A stretch of DNA of 64,000 bases from Membranipora membranacea (lineage: Eukaryota > Bryozoa > Gymnolaemata > Cheilostomatida > Membraniporidae). Shown here piece by piece: positions 37,323 to 49,300 of the stretch (its first letter is position 1; the number at the start of each line of letters is the position of its first letter). The notes under the pieces were generated by a model, which ran no database searches, was not told where the DNA came from, and was given only the letters and a program-made list of their open reading frames with translations. The stretch covers positions 30,912,162-30,976,161 of the forward strand of contig OU612067.1 in assembly GCA_914767715.1 (NCBI GenBank). Reading direction: 5' to 3'. The position numbers and the translations under genes are program-made.

Positions 37323-40300
37323 ATGGCCTATAAGGCCTGGGCAGTGTTATCCTGGCTGTTAGTTCCTCCGCTTTGTGTGGCGACATTTATTATCCATAAA
37401 ATACTTCTGAACTTACCGTTTAAATGGAGTAAACACTATGCCCACAGAATGGCGACCATTCTACAAGGTGAGATTACATAGCCGTACTGTATCACTATTC
37501 TCGACTGAATAACTAATAAAAATTTTATTCTATTGTCATTATTGTACAAGCAGTTTTGCCTTGGTACTACACAGCCACCATAATAATATAGCTTGTATTT
37601 TGAGGGCGGTTGAAAACTGGAGCCCTAACTGCACTCATCTGCCGTCATAAGAGCACAGGAACTCGCGCCACGCCACGTCTCAGAATATTTTCGATTACTC
37701 TAGACTGAAGCTAACATTCTTTTCCTTCATAACTTTTTACTTAGATATATATATATAATATATGAATTGGATTGGTATTTGTTTCTGAGATAGGCAAGAG
37801 GCATATTGCATGTTCCTTTTAAGAGTGCTTAGTTCGAAGGTTAGTCCTACTCACAAACACTTGATTGGACGATCGTAATCGTTTTTATTTGGATAGGAAA
37901 CCTTACAGTATGTGATTGCAGCATGTCATAGACATAAAATGTGAACTTCGGCATTGTTCCTCTCTTTTATTTTGTTGTTCTCTCACTTTTTCTACCAGAG
38001 AACATCCAGAACCAGTGCAGTGATAAACTAGATGCAGATGACTTTGAATTTCTCCTGAGCTGGCATTGGGTGGTGAGTGACTCATCATTTTTATCAGCTG
38101 TGCGCGTCCCACATTGCAGCACTCATGTTATTATACGCTATATTATTTGGCGGACAATATCATCCTGGACGGATGTTTTTCGTAATGTGCCAAAGAAATT
38201 AAGGCAAAAGTTGCGGGGAGGGGGGGGGAAAAGACATATTGGAGACCAGCGCTTATATGAATACATGCATATATAATGTATATTAATTTTATTATGATGC
38301 ATTAATTCATATTCATGAATATAATGGCAGTTAATATTGGCAACCAAATATATGAATATGTGGTTGAATTCATATATTTATGAACCCATATTAAAGCTTG
38401 TCACTTTTCTTGCGGAGCAAAGGAGCAATTGTCAATGCTGATTTAGTGTATTTGTGGTGACATAAACGGGTACACAACCATAATGCCATAGTCAAAATGC
38501 CATTGGGACAAACTGCCAGCGAGCAAAATGCCATTGTCATAATGCCAGGGCCATAATGTCATAGTGGATAACACCACTGAACACTATATCAATGTCAAAA
38601 TACCAGTTGTACAAAACGATATTTGTGACAAAATACCAGTGGATATAACGCTGGATTGAACATAATACCATTTGGGACAACATACCATATCCAAAAATAC
38701 CATTGCCATAATGCCATAATATGTAACCATACAAAGGAGGTCAAGCCACGCTGTATTTTTTGTGTGTATGTAAGTTTTATTACAGCTGCAAGTTGCTCAG
38801 TTGGAGCAGTAGGTGGATCAGCTGGTGAGGGCCATCTCCCTCACTGTGAAGATTCTATGTGTCAATGTATGAAACGGATGTCTCATTTAAAAACTTCTAC
38901 ACCTGGTCGTCTACAATTTTTGTTATATTTGTGTCACCTATACATAAATGCGCTAATCAACAACTATGTATGTAAATCTCTAAAACGGCATTCGAAGCAA
39001 TGCTGAAAGATCATTAGGCCTGCAACTACATAATATATGAATTTCCCTAGAAACTTGTTGGACAAATGTGAAGTTTTGTTCTTTGTCGATTGGATTAATC
39101 TACTTTAGAATTTAATAACACAAGATACAATATTTCCTAACTTAAAAATTGGGGTATTTCTCAGCAATTATCTCTGCTGGTGACAGGGTATAACTCCTAA
39201 AATCTTGGCGCTAATATTCACCCATCACACACAAAGAGATTATGACATGGTAGAGTTTAGTCAAAACATGAAATATCTCACAAATTGATACATTTACATA
39301 TTCTCAGAAAAGGATAGCACTGTGTTAGATCGTAAACCACATGATTAAATATACACCCGAAAATCTATTATGGTTGATGGGGAGAAACAAACTGAGGGGT
39401 TAGGTGAAGATGTAGGACATTAAAACCATAAGAAAGAGAACTGCGCTCTGTAAAAATCTTCCATGTGGTTTTCACTGGAAACCATAAAGTGCTATCCATC
39501 ACATATTCCTGGAAAGGAAGTGAAGCAACACCATGTTATTTTGACTTGTGTTAGATCGTAAACCACATGATTAAATATACACCCGAAAATCCATTAGGGT
39601 TGATGGGGAGTTACAAACTGAGGGGTTAGGTGAAGATGTAGGACATTAAAACCATATGAAAGAGAACTGCGCTCTGTAAAAACCTTCCATGTGGTTTTCA
39701 CTGGAAACCATAAAGTGCTATCCATCACATATTCCTGGAAAGGAAGTGAAGCAACACCATGTTATTTTGACTTGTGTTAGATCGTAAACCACATGATTAA
39801 ATATACACCCGAAAATCCATTAGGGTTGATGGGGAGTTACAAACTGAGGGGTTAGGTGAAGATGTAGGACATTAAAACCATAAGAAAGAGAACTGCGCTC
39901 TGTCTCCATCCTCAATATATATGTATTCTAAACTTACAAAATGAAATTTATGTTGTGAACATCCTGTTTGTCACAACCCCCTTAAAAGTAACTTTGCCGA
40001 ATTTGATAGACATTTTTTGGGTGTAAAGATCTTTTTCTTTTATTTTTCTTGTTACTTGTAACTGTAAATTTTTATGCAAACTAACAAATAAAGAGTTAAC
40101 CTATACACTTATACACAAGTATCGTCATGTTATTTGAGAGAATAGTTGGTAATATTTGTTCCAAATCACTTGCTCTTGGTTTGGGGGCAGGTAAACCACA
40201 CCTTGCCCCAATAAATCCCAGATATCATCGAAATTTGAACAAAAAACTTTAAGACTTGCACATATGAAGGAGATGGCTCTAACCAGCTGAACCACCTCCT

Positions 40301-43179
40301 GCTCCAACTGAGCAACTCACAGCTGTAATATAACTTACACACAAAAATACAGCGCGACTTGATATCCTTTGTATGGTTACACATTATGACATTTTGGCAA
40401 TGGAATTTTTGGAAATGTTATGTTGTCCAAAATGGTATTATGTCCAATCCGGTGTTATATCCACTGGTATTTTGACACAACTGGCGTTTTGTACAACTGG
40501 TGTTTTGACATTGGTATAGTGTTCAGCGGTGTTATCACCTATGACATTATGGCCCTGGTTATTATGGCAATGGCATCATGCTCACTGGAATTTTGTCCCA
40601 ATGGCATTTTGGCTATGACATTTTGTCACGGAATCACATAAATGACCGTCAGTGCACGAAAATAAAGGACATTGTTGGTTCTTTCTAAGACTGTGTTTGG
40701 GTGCCAAGCTAAATCTAAAATGTAAAGACCTCAAAAGCTTACAGTCAGTTAAATATTTGTTCTAAATTTTGACCTACAGAATAATCATATAAACAGAATA
40801 CAGTTATTAAAACCAAATGCTGTTTCGGTGAACTGCTGCGGGCAACATTACCGTTTGAAAACAGGATTGGCACTCGAGCCATACAAGATGTCGTGGAGGC
40901 AGTGGCATTATGCAAAGCTCACAGTGTGCAGTTCATACTCTGAGAAATTGACAGTCAGGAGCAATAAAAGAACACTATACTAACTTTTCATTATAAAAAT
41001 TTACCATTTGGCGCCTGCGATTCACACAACCCATCAATTCTCAGATCACCTGTCACTTCTTAAAGCACCAGTCACTCATTGAGTACATGTTTCTAATATT
41101 TCCAGGAATACATGGTATTCAAGTACTACTCGTTCATATTTACTAAAGCCGAGTTGGGATCATCCCCTCCTGATGGTGATGGGATAGACCTAAGTACGGG
41201 TGTCCGTAAGACTCTATTATCTTATGCCAAACAGGGCAGACCCCTCGTTCTCAATTTTGGCAGCTATACATGACATCCATTTGCGTAAGTATTTATAAGT
41301 TATGAAAATTTTGAAAATGACAGAAATTGCTAAAGCGCTGATTCAGACTTGAAAATGACTTGCAACAAAATCTCACTCAAGTTTGGATGACCGAGGAATA
41401 AATTCCTTTGTCGTAATTGTAAATGATTGCCAAAAAGACCTCCTTAAGAATTGCAGTCTATCCTGCCAACTCATTTCCACAACATTCCTCCCTATTCTCT
41501 CGTATTCAATTCACTTTTTGAATCCTTTCTACTACTAGGTTGATTATTTGTGCTTGAAATGTACAACAATGTTCACGAATGTTTGCAGAAAGAGATTCTC
41601 ACGGTTTTGTGAGATCTCTGAGAGATATACAGAGTTGATAGACTTTACTGCGGTGTATATACGCGAAGCTCATCCTCTGGTAAAATCTAATATATCTCAG
41701 CCTGCTACCATGTCTGCAAGGATACAGGTAAGTGAGCCAGTCTGTCTAATAATATATATACTATATATACTTAACAAGCCCCTCAATATGAATTTTCATT
41801 GTTTCTCTCCTCTCTGATGTAGTGGCGATATGATAGCATGATATTCCGTGTGCGTATTTTTGAATTAATACCGACAACCTCAAACATATAGGTTCATCAA
41901 GTAATTTGGAAAACTGTGCACAGGCCAGAGGGCGCAGGAGACAGTTGAAAAAATCTCACACTGACTCCCAACTCGGGTAGTCTGCTGCTATATGAATTGT
42001 TAATATAGTATGTAGAACTTCTTTTGGAAAATACTGTATTTATCGATCACAACCATAGACATCGGTTTATTGATAAACTGGAGATTATCGCGCTTTGTCA
42101 TTATAGAGACAGATTCAAACCTCTGTAGGGTAGGCACATATTGACTGCTTGGTTGTTTTGAGACAGTCATATCACCAAATATGATTTCGAAACAGATATG
42201 GTGGTGGAGTTTTTTTTCTCTCAACCTCCAGTGCCCTCCCCCCACAAAAATATCTAAATATGCCCTGCCTCAGCTGTAGGGCCTAGATGGGCATAACCAC
42301 AATATGACATAAACATTACATTCTCCATAACAGAAATTTTCTATCAGATTATACCGAGACCGACTGATAGAAGTTTATGCAATCCTGGTCAAGTACAAAT
42401 GAAAATTGCAGTTTTTTGCTGATTCATGAATGTCAAATATCTTAGCAATTCAATTGGATTTAATGATGTGTGTATGTGACCTTAAAATATGGAATGGTTT
42501 AGAGAAATTTGTCCCGTCGGTGTTATTGTCTGCTAAATGCCCGCTATTCAATATGAAAAAGTTTGCACCTGTGAGATTTAATTGGCAGACTTTAGCACCC
42601 TGGTAGGAAAACATAGCTGATAAAGATCGTGGGAATCATCATTTCTTGGTAATAAATATAAAATTAATAAAAACTTATGACCCTTTTGTAATTGTTTGAA
42701 ACCTAAAAAAAAAAGAAATCATGATGGATCAGTTCTTGTGCAAAACCACATTATGCCATAGCAGTTTGAGAGGATGATATGATGATACCATATTAGCAAA
42801 CTGTTATAATAGTTTAAGGGACAGAACGGTTGTGAGGCGGAATGGTTGTGAGGCGGAATGGTTGTGGGGCGGTGGCTTAACCAACCTTCTCATTACCACC
42901 CTGGTCATTATCGAACTCCTCTCCAGCTACAGATACAGATACAAAACTCATATTTTCCAGGTGGCAAAGATTTTGGAGACTTTCAGCCCGAAGTTTCCGA
43001 TTCTCGTAGACAATATACATAACACTTTATTATATAATTATGGAGCTTCGCCTGAGAGGATTTACATTGTGCTTGATGGGAAAGTTGTCTACAAAGGCGA
43101 TGTAGGTCCGATGGGTTATAATCTTGCTGAGATGGAAGCCTGGATGAAAGACTATATTAAACAGCAGCAAACATCATAA
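37323..43179 (+). CDS. Iodothyronine deiodinase-family selenoprotein
   Basis: Five exons: 37323-37467, 37999-38072, 41106-41284, 41589-41727 and 42961-43179. They join in frame for 251 residues, the usual family size, if TGA at 41271-41273 is read as selenocysteine (residue 129). Order: N-terminal membrane anchor (about residues 4-27, WAVLSWLLVPPLCVATF), linker, then the thioredoxin-like domain with RPLVLNFGSYTUHPF, the catalytic His in VYIREAH (His161, matching His158 of human type 1), and the C-terminal YGASPERIYIVLDGKVVYKG. The family reductively removes iodine from iodothyronines and related phenols. Unusual: the residue two before Sec is Tyr (Cys in types 1 and 3, Ala in type 2), and His follows Sec where Pro is usual. 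A SECIS lies downstream. Substrate in this organism is unknown. Intron 2 contains a foldback element. Confidence 0.92.
38455..40650. mobile_element. Foldback element of about 2.2 kb in deiodinase intron 2
   Basis: The outer arms, about 400 bp each, are reverse complements: for example ATAATGCCATAG and CATTTTGGGACA-type blocks at 38480-38720 against 40370-40640, and TTGCTCAGTTGGAGCAG near 38790 against CTGCTCCAACTGAGCAA near 40300. The arms themselves consist of degenerate AAATGCCAT repeats. The right arm includes a tRNA-like piece (A box GGTTCAGCTGG, minus strand, about 40215-40300). The middle holds a 226 bp tandem repeat. No transposase is visible. Confidence 0.8.
39321..39905. repeat. 226 bp tandem repeat, about 2.6 copies
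   Basis: Units start TGTGTTAGATCGTAAACCAC at 39321, 39547 and 39773, an exact period of 226. Copies are nearly identical, the third being cut after GAACTGCGCTCTGT. Each unit contains a short inverted pair (CATGTGGTTTTCAC / GTGGAAACC-like). It lies at the centre of the foldback element. Confidence 0.92.
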
Positions 43180-43540
43180 CCACATACACACTTCCATCAG
43201 ACTACTGTCATTTAGAGTCAATCTACAATCAGCGTTCAGGGCTAGTGCAACAGTTTTAATCAGCCAATGTTATTGTGAGTTGTCGTCTTGACATGTCATT
43301 AAGTCAGACAACTCCCAGTAGTGATTATTTATCCCATTGTTCTACTGCCCACCCTCCCTGGTGCTATTTTTGTGAGAGATTAAATTATCAGTTAATCAGT
43401 AAATCTTGAAGTAGAAAAATCCAATATTCCTCAAACGGTATACATTTTTTGTATATCGATCCAAATATCTTCTGAATCTAACATTTACAATCAACTTGAT
43501 AAAATTGAAAGTGACTTCTAGCTTGTTGACCTGAATACTC

Positions 43541-43612
43541 GGTTTGAGTTAATGATGATACAAACAGAAATCTTCTGTAGGAATGTTTGTGTCTGATGAT
43601 AATTATTCACTG
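43541..43612 (+). promoter_or_regulatory. SECIS element (form 2) of the deiodinase mRNA
   Basis: All core parts are visible. The quartet strands are ATGAT (43552-43556) and TGAT (43594-43597). A 10 bp helix pairs 43557-43566 with 43584-43593 (one G-T pair). The unpaired AA sits at 43568-43569, and a 4 bp mini-helix (71-74 with 79-82) closes a CTGT loop. Below the quartet a partial helix pairs 43545-43551 with 43603-43609. It lies 362 bases after the stop codon, as expected for an element directing Sec insertion at the TGA of exon 3. Confidence 0.88.
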
Positions 43613-43741
43613 ATCTTTCAGGAAAGATGCATTTAGCCACTTTTTTGTTATTGAAGTATTAGGTGTGCAAAATGTATAATACTTATGTGCCATAGACAGT
43701 TTTTATGTATATAGAGTAGTATTCAGATTTATCGGCACTAA

Positions 43742-43747
43742 AATAAA
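43742..43747 (+). terminator. Polyadenylation signal AATAAA of the deiodinase gene
   Basis: AATAAA follows the SECIS by about 130 bases, and a GT-rich stretch (GAAGTGTTTTATT) lies just downstream. This gives a 3' UTR of about 580 bases. Confidence 0.65.
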
Positions 43748-43759
43748 CTTCTGAAGTGT

Positions 43760-46700
43760 TTTATTACAACCTAGACTAATGGCTTTAAAATGATGATTTA
43801 ATTTTATTGAGTTCGCCCTCTTTAGTTTGGTAAAAGTGCCAATAGATTTTTGCACCAATAATTATTTCATTTAGAGAGGCAAATTATCTTTTGTCAGTTC
43901 ATAGTGGCAACTCATGTCTAACCCACCTCCAGCGCTAATACACGGACAGAGTGGACCGGAGTGAAATTTAAATGCAGATCTATATAATAACCTGTCAATG
44001 ATACAGCATCTACTTGAATCTAAATTTACCAAGTCCTTTCTATGGCAAAGATCTCCTGCTATGATGAGTAGCATGGGTACGCCGGTAAAGTCTACACATG
44101 TGTCTTTCCAAGTTACCGGGCTCTGGCGATAGTTTCAGTTACTGCCAAGACATCTCTTAACAAAAATATCTTATTTCCGTTCTGGGGACTTGGATTCTTA
44201 CTCAAAAATTGCGGTCGCTATTACTTGCTATAAAAGAAAACAAGGCAAATTATGTGTATCTTATCGTCGTTTTTCCCCATGATGGCATCGGAAGTCTCTT
44301 GCTGTACCATGCTCTTAATGCGTCGGCAAAATTGAGGTCAAAACATCCATCATTGTTAAATTGAATGAAAGCCTGCCCAATTTTGAATAGTTCTGTAAGA
44401 GTAAGTAAGCCTATGGTTAAAACTCTTAGGACTACCCTGGGGCTTTGGAACGTACAGGTAACATGTAGGAGCAGCATTCAATGATTAGAGAGCAACAAAA
44501 CAGTTACAGAAATTGATATTTTGGGTGGACTATCACTTCGATGTTATAAACGTAGCCTTCAGGCAAGGAGTTGTTCAACTCCTTGCTTCAGGTATTTGCA
44601 TTATACTGAGTTGTTTTCTCTTTTGTCGAGAGGAGACAACTTGCACAATAAGTTTGATGTCCCGTATTCTGCTGTATCCTTGACACAATAGGAATTAAAC
44701 AACTCTCTATCGTCACACAACACAGCAGTGCAGGGATTACATTGGATAAGTTTGAACCTGTGACATATTAATATTCTAAACCAGAAGAAACTTATGGCTA
44801 GGGGCCTATTTGATACACAGGCTCAGCGTTCAATTCGGCGCATTCTTCATGAGGCAATAACACTGTCGGTATTTGCTTAACATAATCGATTCTGATCAAA
44901 CCAACCGTCAGACATGATTACCAAATAGTCACGGTACGAAGGCCCAATTCAGTTGTGTTAGACTCATTGAAGGTAACCGTTTGTTCAATATACAATTGTG
45001 AAGCTGGCAACTCAATATGTGTGAGACATTTATTAATTGAGCCAGGTTGAAATTTACTGCAGTAATTTGTGTTGTTTCAACACAATCAAATTGCCCTGTG
45101 TGGTGTTAGTGTATAGCATAGCATGAGGTGTAACAATATAAGGACAAATTTTGGTATTTACTGATGCTATCCTAGCCGTATGGCTAAAGTTCAAATTACA
45201 CAATTTTGTTCAAAATCTGGTCTTGCTGGTGGTAAATTATATGACCGGCATTGATAAAAAAAGAGTTAAAGTCTCAATGATGACTGGTAATGTTATTTCA
45301 CCCTAAAAACCCAAAAGTGGTTTAGGAAACAGAATTTTTGATTATGCACTGGGTACTGGTAGTATACACGCCATTGATCCAATATCTAGGAATATGTTCC
45401 CCAGGTGTTAAATGTCTATATTCCATCGACAACACAGTTAGTCCAGCTAGCATGTCATTGCGTTCTACTTGGTAAGAGGCTGTGGCTAGTATGCACAACT
45501 GCCACTACCATATTCCACTCTATCCCTCAAGTTAGCTTAGGGGGAGGGAAGTCCTTCAAGGATGGGCGGGCTGCTACTAGCACTAAATTCTTACTATATT
45601 AATGCACTAACCCTGTTTTTGGGCGAAATTAATTTGAAAAATCATTTTTTTGGAAAAAGGGGGGAAATATTGTTTGCCTTAAAACTTAGAATTCATTCCC
45701 ATGTTTTAAAACCATGAAATTCTATATGTTTGGAAAACCCGGAGTATATTTTCCAACTTCTTTGAAATAGCGGAAAACTATCTTTCGCATTGAAACAAAC
45801 TTTCCAACTCTCTGCATTTTCAGAACTCGCAAAATCATTGCAATGATACGACCAGTGTATACCAATGTGCTGATCCGTCCTGAAGACTGCACTGAACTAA
45901 GAAGAGGAAGAACGCCTAGAGTATTTATGAGTTCATAGTTTGAACCGAGTGAGTTGGAATCAGAGTCCCAGAGACATGTAATTCATCAGAAGAGGCAAGA
46001 TAATTATGAGTATGCTTCATTCAATGCAGAACAAGATTTTATCTATGCCAAGAGCAGAAAAGTTCCCTGCTAAAATAGTATTCCCCTTCATACAAGTCCC
46101 TACAAATATGTTAAGATGGCGATATCACTGGACTGAATTCATTTCAATTTCATTCAGCTTCAGTATTTGGTTAAATTTGTATGATACACTATGTATATAG
46201 ACTGTGGGGCATGTCTTGTGATCGAGGCAATCTGGCGCCACATAATCACACTATTCAATACCAGAAGGCAATTCAATCCATAACAACATAGATATAAAAC
46301 AGCTTTTTGTTTACATAAATAAACAATATAAACACTGAGCTATCATTAGATGTTAAACTGATCACGTCTAAAATTGCTTTGTAATAAGGGGAAGTTTCTC
46401 TCAGGGAAGTTTTTCTCTTGACATGGTGCCAAAAATGAGAGTTGCTCAACCAATGAGCAGCGTTAATTGTAAACTTGGAGCTCTGCCACTCTCGAAGACC
46501 TTCTTGTAAGTTTGTTTGGAAACTAGAAATTACATAGTCCTAAAATAACTGGGTTCCCATATACCAAAATAAACATGATTGTTTAGACTGCATGGAGTCG
46601 TCTAACTCCTTGATCAGGCTTATTAGTCAAATTCACTGAAGTCTCCCTTTTTGAAAATTTCAAGTGAGCATGTGAATATATGAGTGATGGATAATATAAC

Positions 46701-48100
46701 AGATAGGCTCTTTTTAGATTCATTCTCTTTATTAGCATTATCATCATCTGTTTATGAGGTTTGTTTTTCTATAGTTGTGTCAAAGTAAAACGAAAGATAA
46801 AGTACACCAATGAACTCCCAGAGGGAGTTCATTGAGTACACAAAGGAATAAATAATGCTAATACAATAAAACTTGCAAATTTGTACCCATCACATCTGCG
46901 AAATCAAATGCCTGTCAGTGACTAGCACCTAAAAAGCTAACCAAAAAGGACGAATCAAATGTTGTAATTATCAAAGGCTTGTATACACTTCTCGGAATCA
47001 TCCACTCCCATACATATCAACTCATACCATTTCATCATTACCAACCTATCTTTGCTGTGGACCCTGTGAGTGCCTGACTGTCAGATACCAGTCGAGTACC
47101 CACAGGGATACACGGTGGGACTGAAACATCTAACAAAAAATAGTCCCTGGGTTTACTTACTAACTCATACACAGTAAGTATTTTTTAGAAGGGGTTCCAA
47201 TACAGAGAGCCATTATAGGACATCACAATCTTATATTTGGGGAGTCCTCAGTAGACAGTAGTGCAGGTCATGACCTCGGCAGGCCTGGCCAGTTAGCGCT
47301 GTGGTCGCACTGAGCGGTCATCTAGTGAAGAATTGATCAAACATAGCTGTCAGGTACATTATCCAAAGAGGGGCGACTGCTATCACAGATTCACAAGCCG
47401 TCACGAACGTGTACCACAGAATTTCTTTTCTCTAAAAAACCAAGAAATAAAATGTTATACCAAAAACCATTTACCTTATTAATTAAACTAAAAATGTTAA
47501 AAATTGACACGAATTACCAACTGAAGGGCAGTGTCACTAGTTATAACACAAGCGGATTATCAGATTACACATTACAGTACAGTATTATCTAGACTTGATA
47601 ACACAGGCGAGTCCGGAGTAAATAACCTGAACAACAAAACCGAATTGCTTGTTAATCAAGTAAGCAGCATCAAAGTCCACAATGTTTGGTTAGATCTTTC
47701 AGGCTATATTTGACTACACTGGCAGTGGCAACAGATGTCAGGTGGCCTTAGATCAGTCCGCTTCATCGGGTTACACAGGAAACACAGCTACATTTCAAGT
47801 GAGACATACATCAATGTGGAGCTTCGACTCCATCATGATAAGTTCCAACTTCATACAGCGTCAGTATCACCTCCATCCATGACAAGCTATTAATACATTC
47901 ATGTCGGGTTCAACCTTCACACAGCTTCAGTTCCATCTGTTAGTTCAGTCGAGTTTCATGATTTCCAAGTCAGTTTTCCACCTTCAGATACCACAGTGTC
48001 CACCTTCATGCATATCCAACTCCTTGTCCGCCATCACAAGCTCTGTCTAGGTCCACCTCCTTTTGATTTTGCTTGTGTTATGTTGACTTGAGCATATTAA
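43760..48100. other. Intergenic spacer after the deiodinase gene
   Basis: No gene could be supported. An open minus-strand frame at 44250-44477 has a protein-like core (NNDGCFDLNFADALRAWYSK) but no splice context or family I recognise, so it may be an exon remnant. A hairpin GCAAGGAGTTG/CAACTCCTTGC sits at 44563-44586, and a 12 bp-arm palindrome at 46808-46834. 47800-48060 has loosely repeated CATCACCTCCATC-like phrases. Confidence 0.45.
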
Positions 48101-48241
48101 TACTTATATATTTATTATGATAATATTATAATATATAATACACTTGAAACAAATGTATCAAAGGATGAAAGACACTCGCTTTGACAGATAATGAGCGTCT
48201 TTTCCCCTATTTGATACTTTTGTTGAAGTTTTGTAGATAAC

Positions 48242-48829
48242 TTATGCAAAATCAAACTCAATCACAATACTTGGCCTGAAAACACTTTCCACATCTGTAC
48301 TGTAGTTGTTAAGAACTGCTGAGATGATGTGTGGGTTGTTGTGGGTTGCAGCACTCCTTGCAGATCCATTTTGAGTATCATTCTGTTGTTGTGTTTCAAC
48401 TTGTTCAGGCTCTTCTTCATCAGCCCAGTTGTTGATTTCATCGTCGTCGCCTGGAAAAATTGCCAGGATTGTGTCTTCTGGTTGGTGAATAGACCAAGAA
48501 AGAACTTTGTGTGCATTCTGTCGTTCCTGACTGTCTTCTGTACTGCTCGTGTGATTTCCACAATGCAACCCTTTTTCTGGATGGTTGTTGGGATGGTCAT
48601 CGAGTGAGAAGAGGGAGGGCAGATTGCTGTCTATCTCTCTCTGTGCGCTGACAGGCACTGCAGCAGCTCCTCTTGTCACCATCACACTGCCGGCTTCATA
48701 TTCTCCTTTGTCACCATCAAAAGTTGCCAACACTGCTTCTTTTAACTGCCACAAACGCTTCCAAAGGGAAATCTGTGCGTTCTGTTGCTCTCCATCGTTT
48801 CCATTTTTTATTTCAGATTGACTCTGCAT
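48242..48829 (-). CDS. Hypothetical acidic protein, single exon
   Basis: An uninterrupted frame of 195 codons runs from ATG to TAA; this is long for the local AT content. The protein is polar and acidic, rich in Asn, Gln, Asp and Glu, with no signal peptide or membrane helix. Two related segments are visible: LKEAVLATFDGDKGE near residue 30 and PEDTILAIFPGDDDE near residue 116, a repeat of the form LAxFxGDxxE. A TATTTTAAA stretch lies about 60 bases above the start on the minus strand, and an AATAAA lies near 48110 after the stop. I do not recognise the family. It may be a lineage-specific gene or an ORF from an unknown mobile element. Confidence 0.45.
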   Translation of the reverse strand: MQSQSEIKNGNDGEQQNAQISLWKRLWQLKEAVLATFDGDKGEYEAGSVMVTRGAAAVPVSAQREIDSNLPSLFSLDDHPNNHPEKGLHCGNHTSSTEDSQERQNAHKVLSWSIHQPEDTILAIFPGDDDEINNWADEEEPEQVETQQQNDTQNGSARSAATHNNPHIISAVLNNYSTDVESVFRPSIVIEFDFA

Positions 48830-49126
48830 CCTGTCTTCTTGTTAATTGTTGGTGCAGTCGTTGAGAGAGAGGAAGAGAGGGGTTTAAAATATTAGGTTTG
48901 GAGGACAATCTCTCACAGGGGTACACAATATATACCCAAGTAATAATAGCTGTTTCTCAACTCAACTCAAGTGCAAAAACATTCTGAATGATTCTCAAAT
49001 GTTAGTACTATTATAAATAGTGTCTTCAAGTTTGAAAGCTATTAAAATGTTTGTTTGGGTAGGCTTAGCAACAAGTAATCTGAGCAATCAGTTAGAGCTT
49101 ATTAGTTGATGTTTAATCATGTTTTT
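48830..49126. other. Short spacer
   Basis: Nothing recognisable apart from the AT-rich upstream region of the 195-codon ORF. Confidence 0.4.
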
Positions 49127-49140
49127 ATCATAGTGCAATG

Positions 49141-49286
49141 GATGGTGAGATGGCGCAATCAGTTAGCGGCTTGCTATTCACTGCCAGGCAATTAGTGCCG
49201 CAGGAGTTGTGGGTTCGAGTCCCACTGGGGGAGCTTTCATTGTTGATTGTTCCAGATCCCAGCACCCTCGGGTGTATACCTCTCCT
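49141..49286 (+). mobile_element. tRNA-derived SINE with target-site duplication
   Basis: The copy is flanked by a 14-base target duplication, ATCATAGTGCAATG (49127-49140) and ATCGTAGTGCAATG (49287-49300), with one difference. This defines the element exactly: 146 bp from GATGGTGAGATGGCGCAATC to TATACCTCTCCT. B box GGGTTCGAGTCCC. It lacks a long A tail. It is the clearest member of the family also seen at 29375 and, decayed, at 400, 15035, 12220 and 24715. Confidence 0.88.
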
Positions 49287-49300
49287 ATCGTAGTGCAATG

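Noticed and set aside
42832-42960. Extension of the last deiodinase exon to the upstream ATG at 42832
   Set aside because: The TTTTCCAG acceptor at 42960 and the phase-0 join to 41727 give a continuous deiodinase alignment; the upstream part is intron with a short GGCGGAATGGTTGTGA repeat.
44250-44477. Minus-strand gene with core NNDGCFDLNFADALRAWYSK
   Set aside because: It looks protein-like but has no neighbouring exons, no family match I can name, and no supporting signals.
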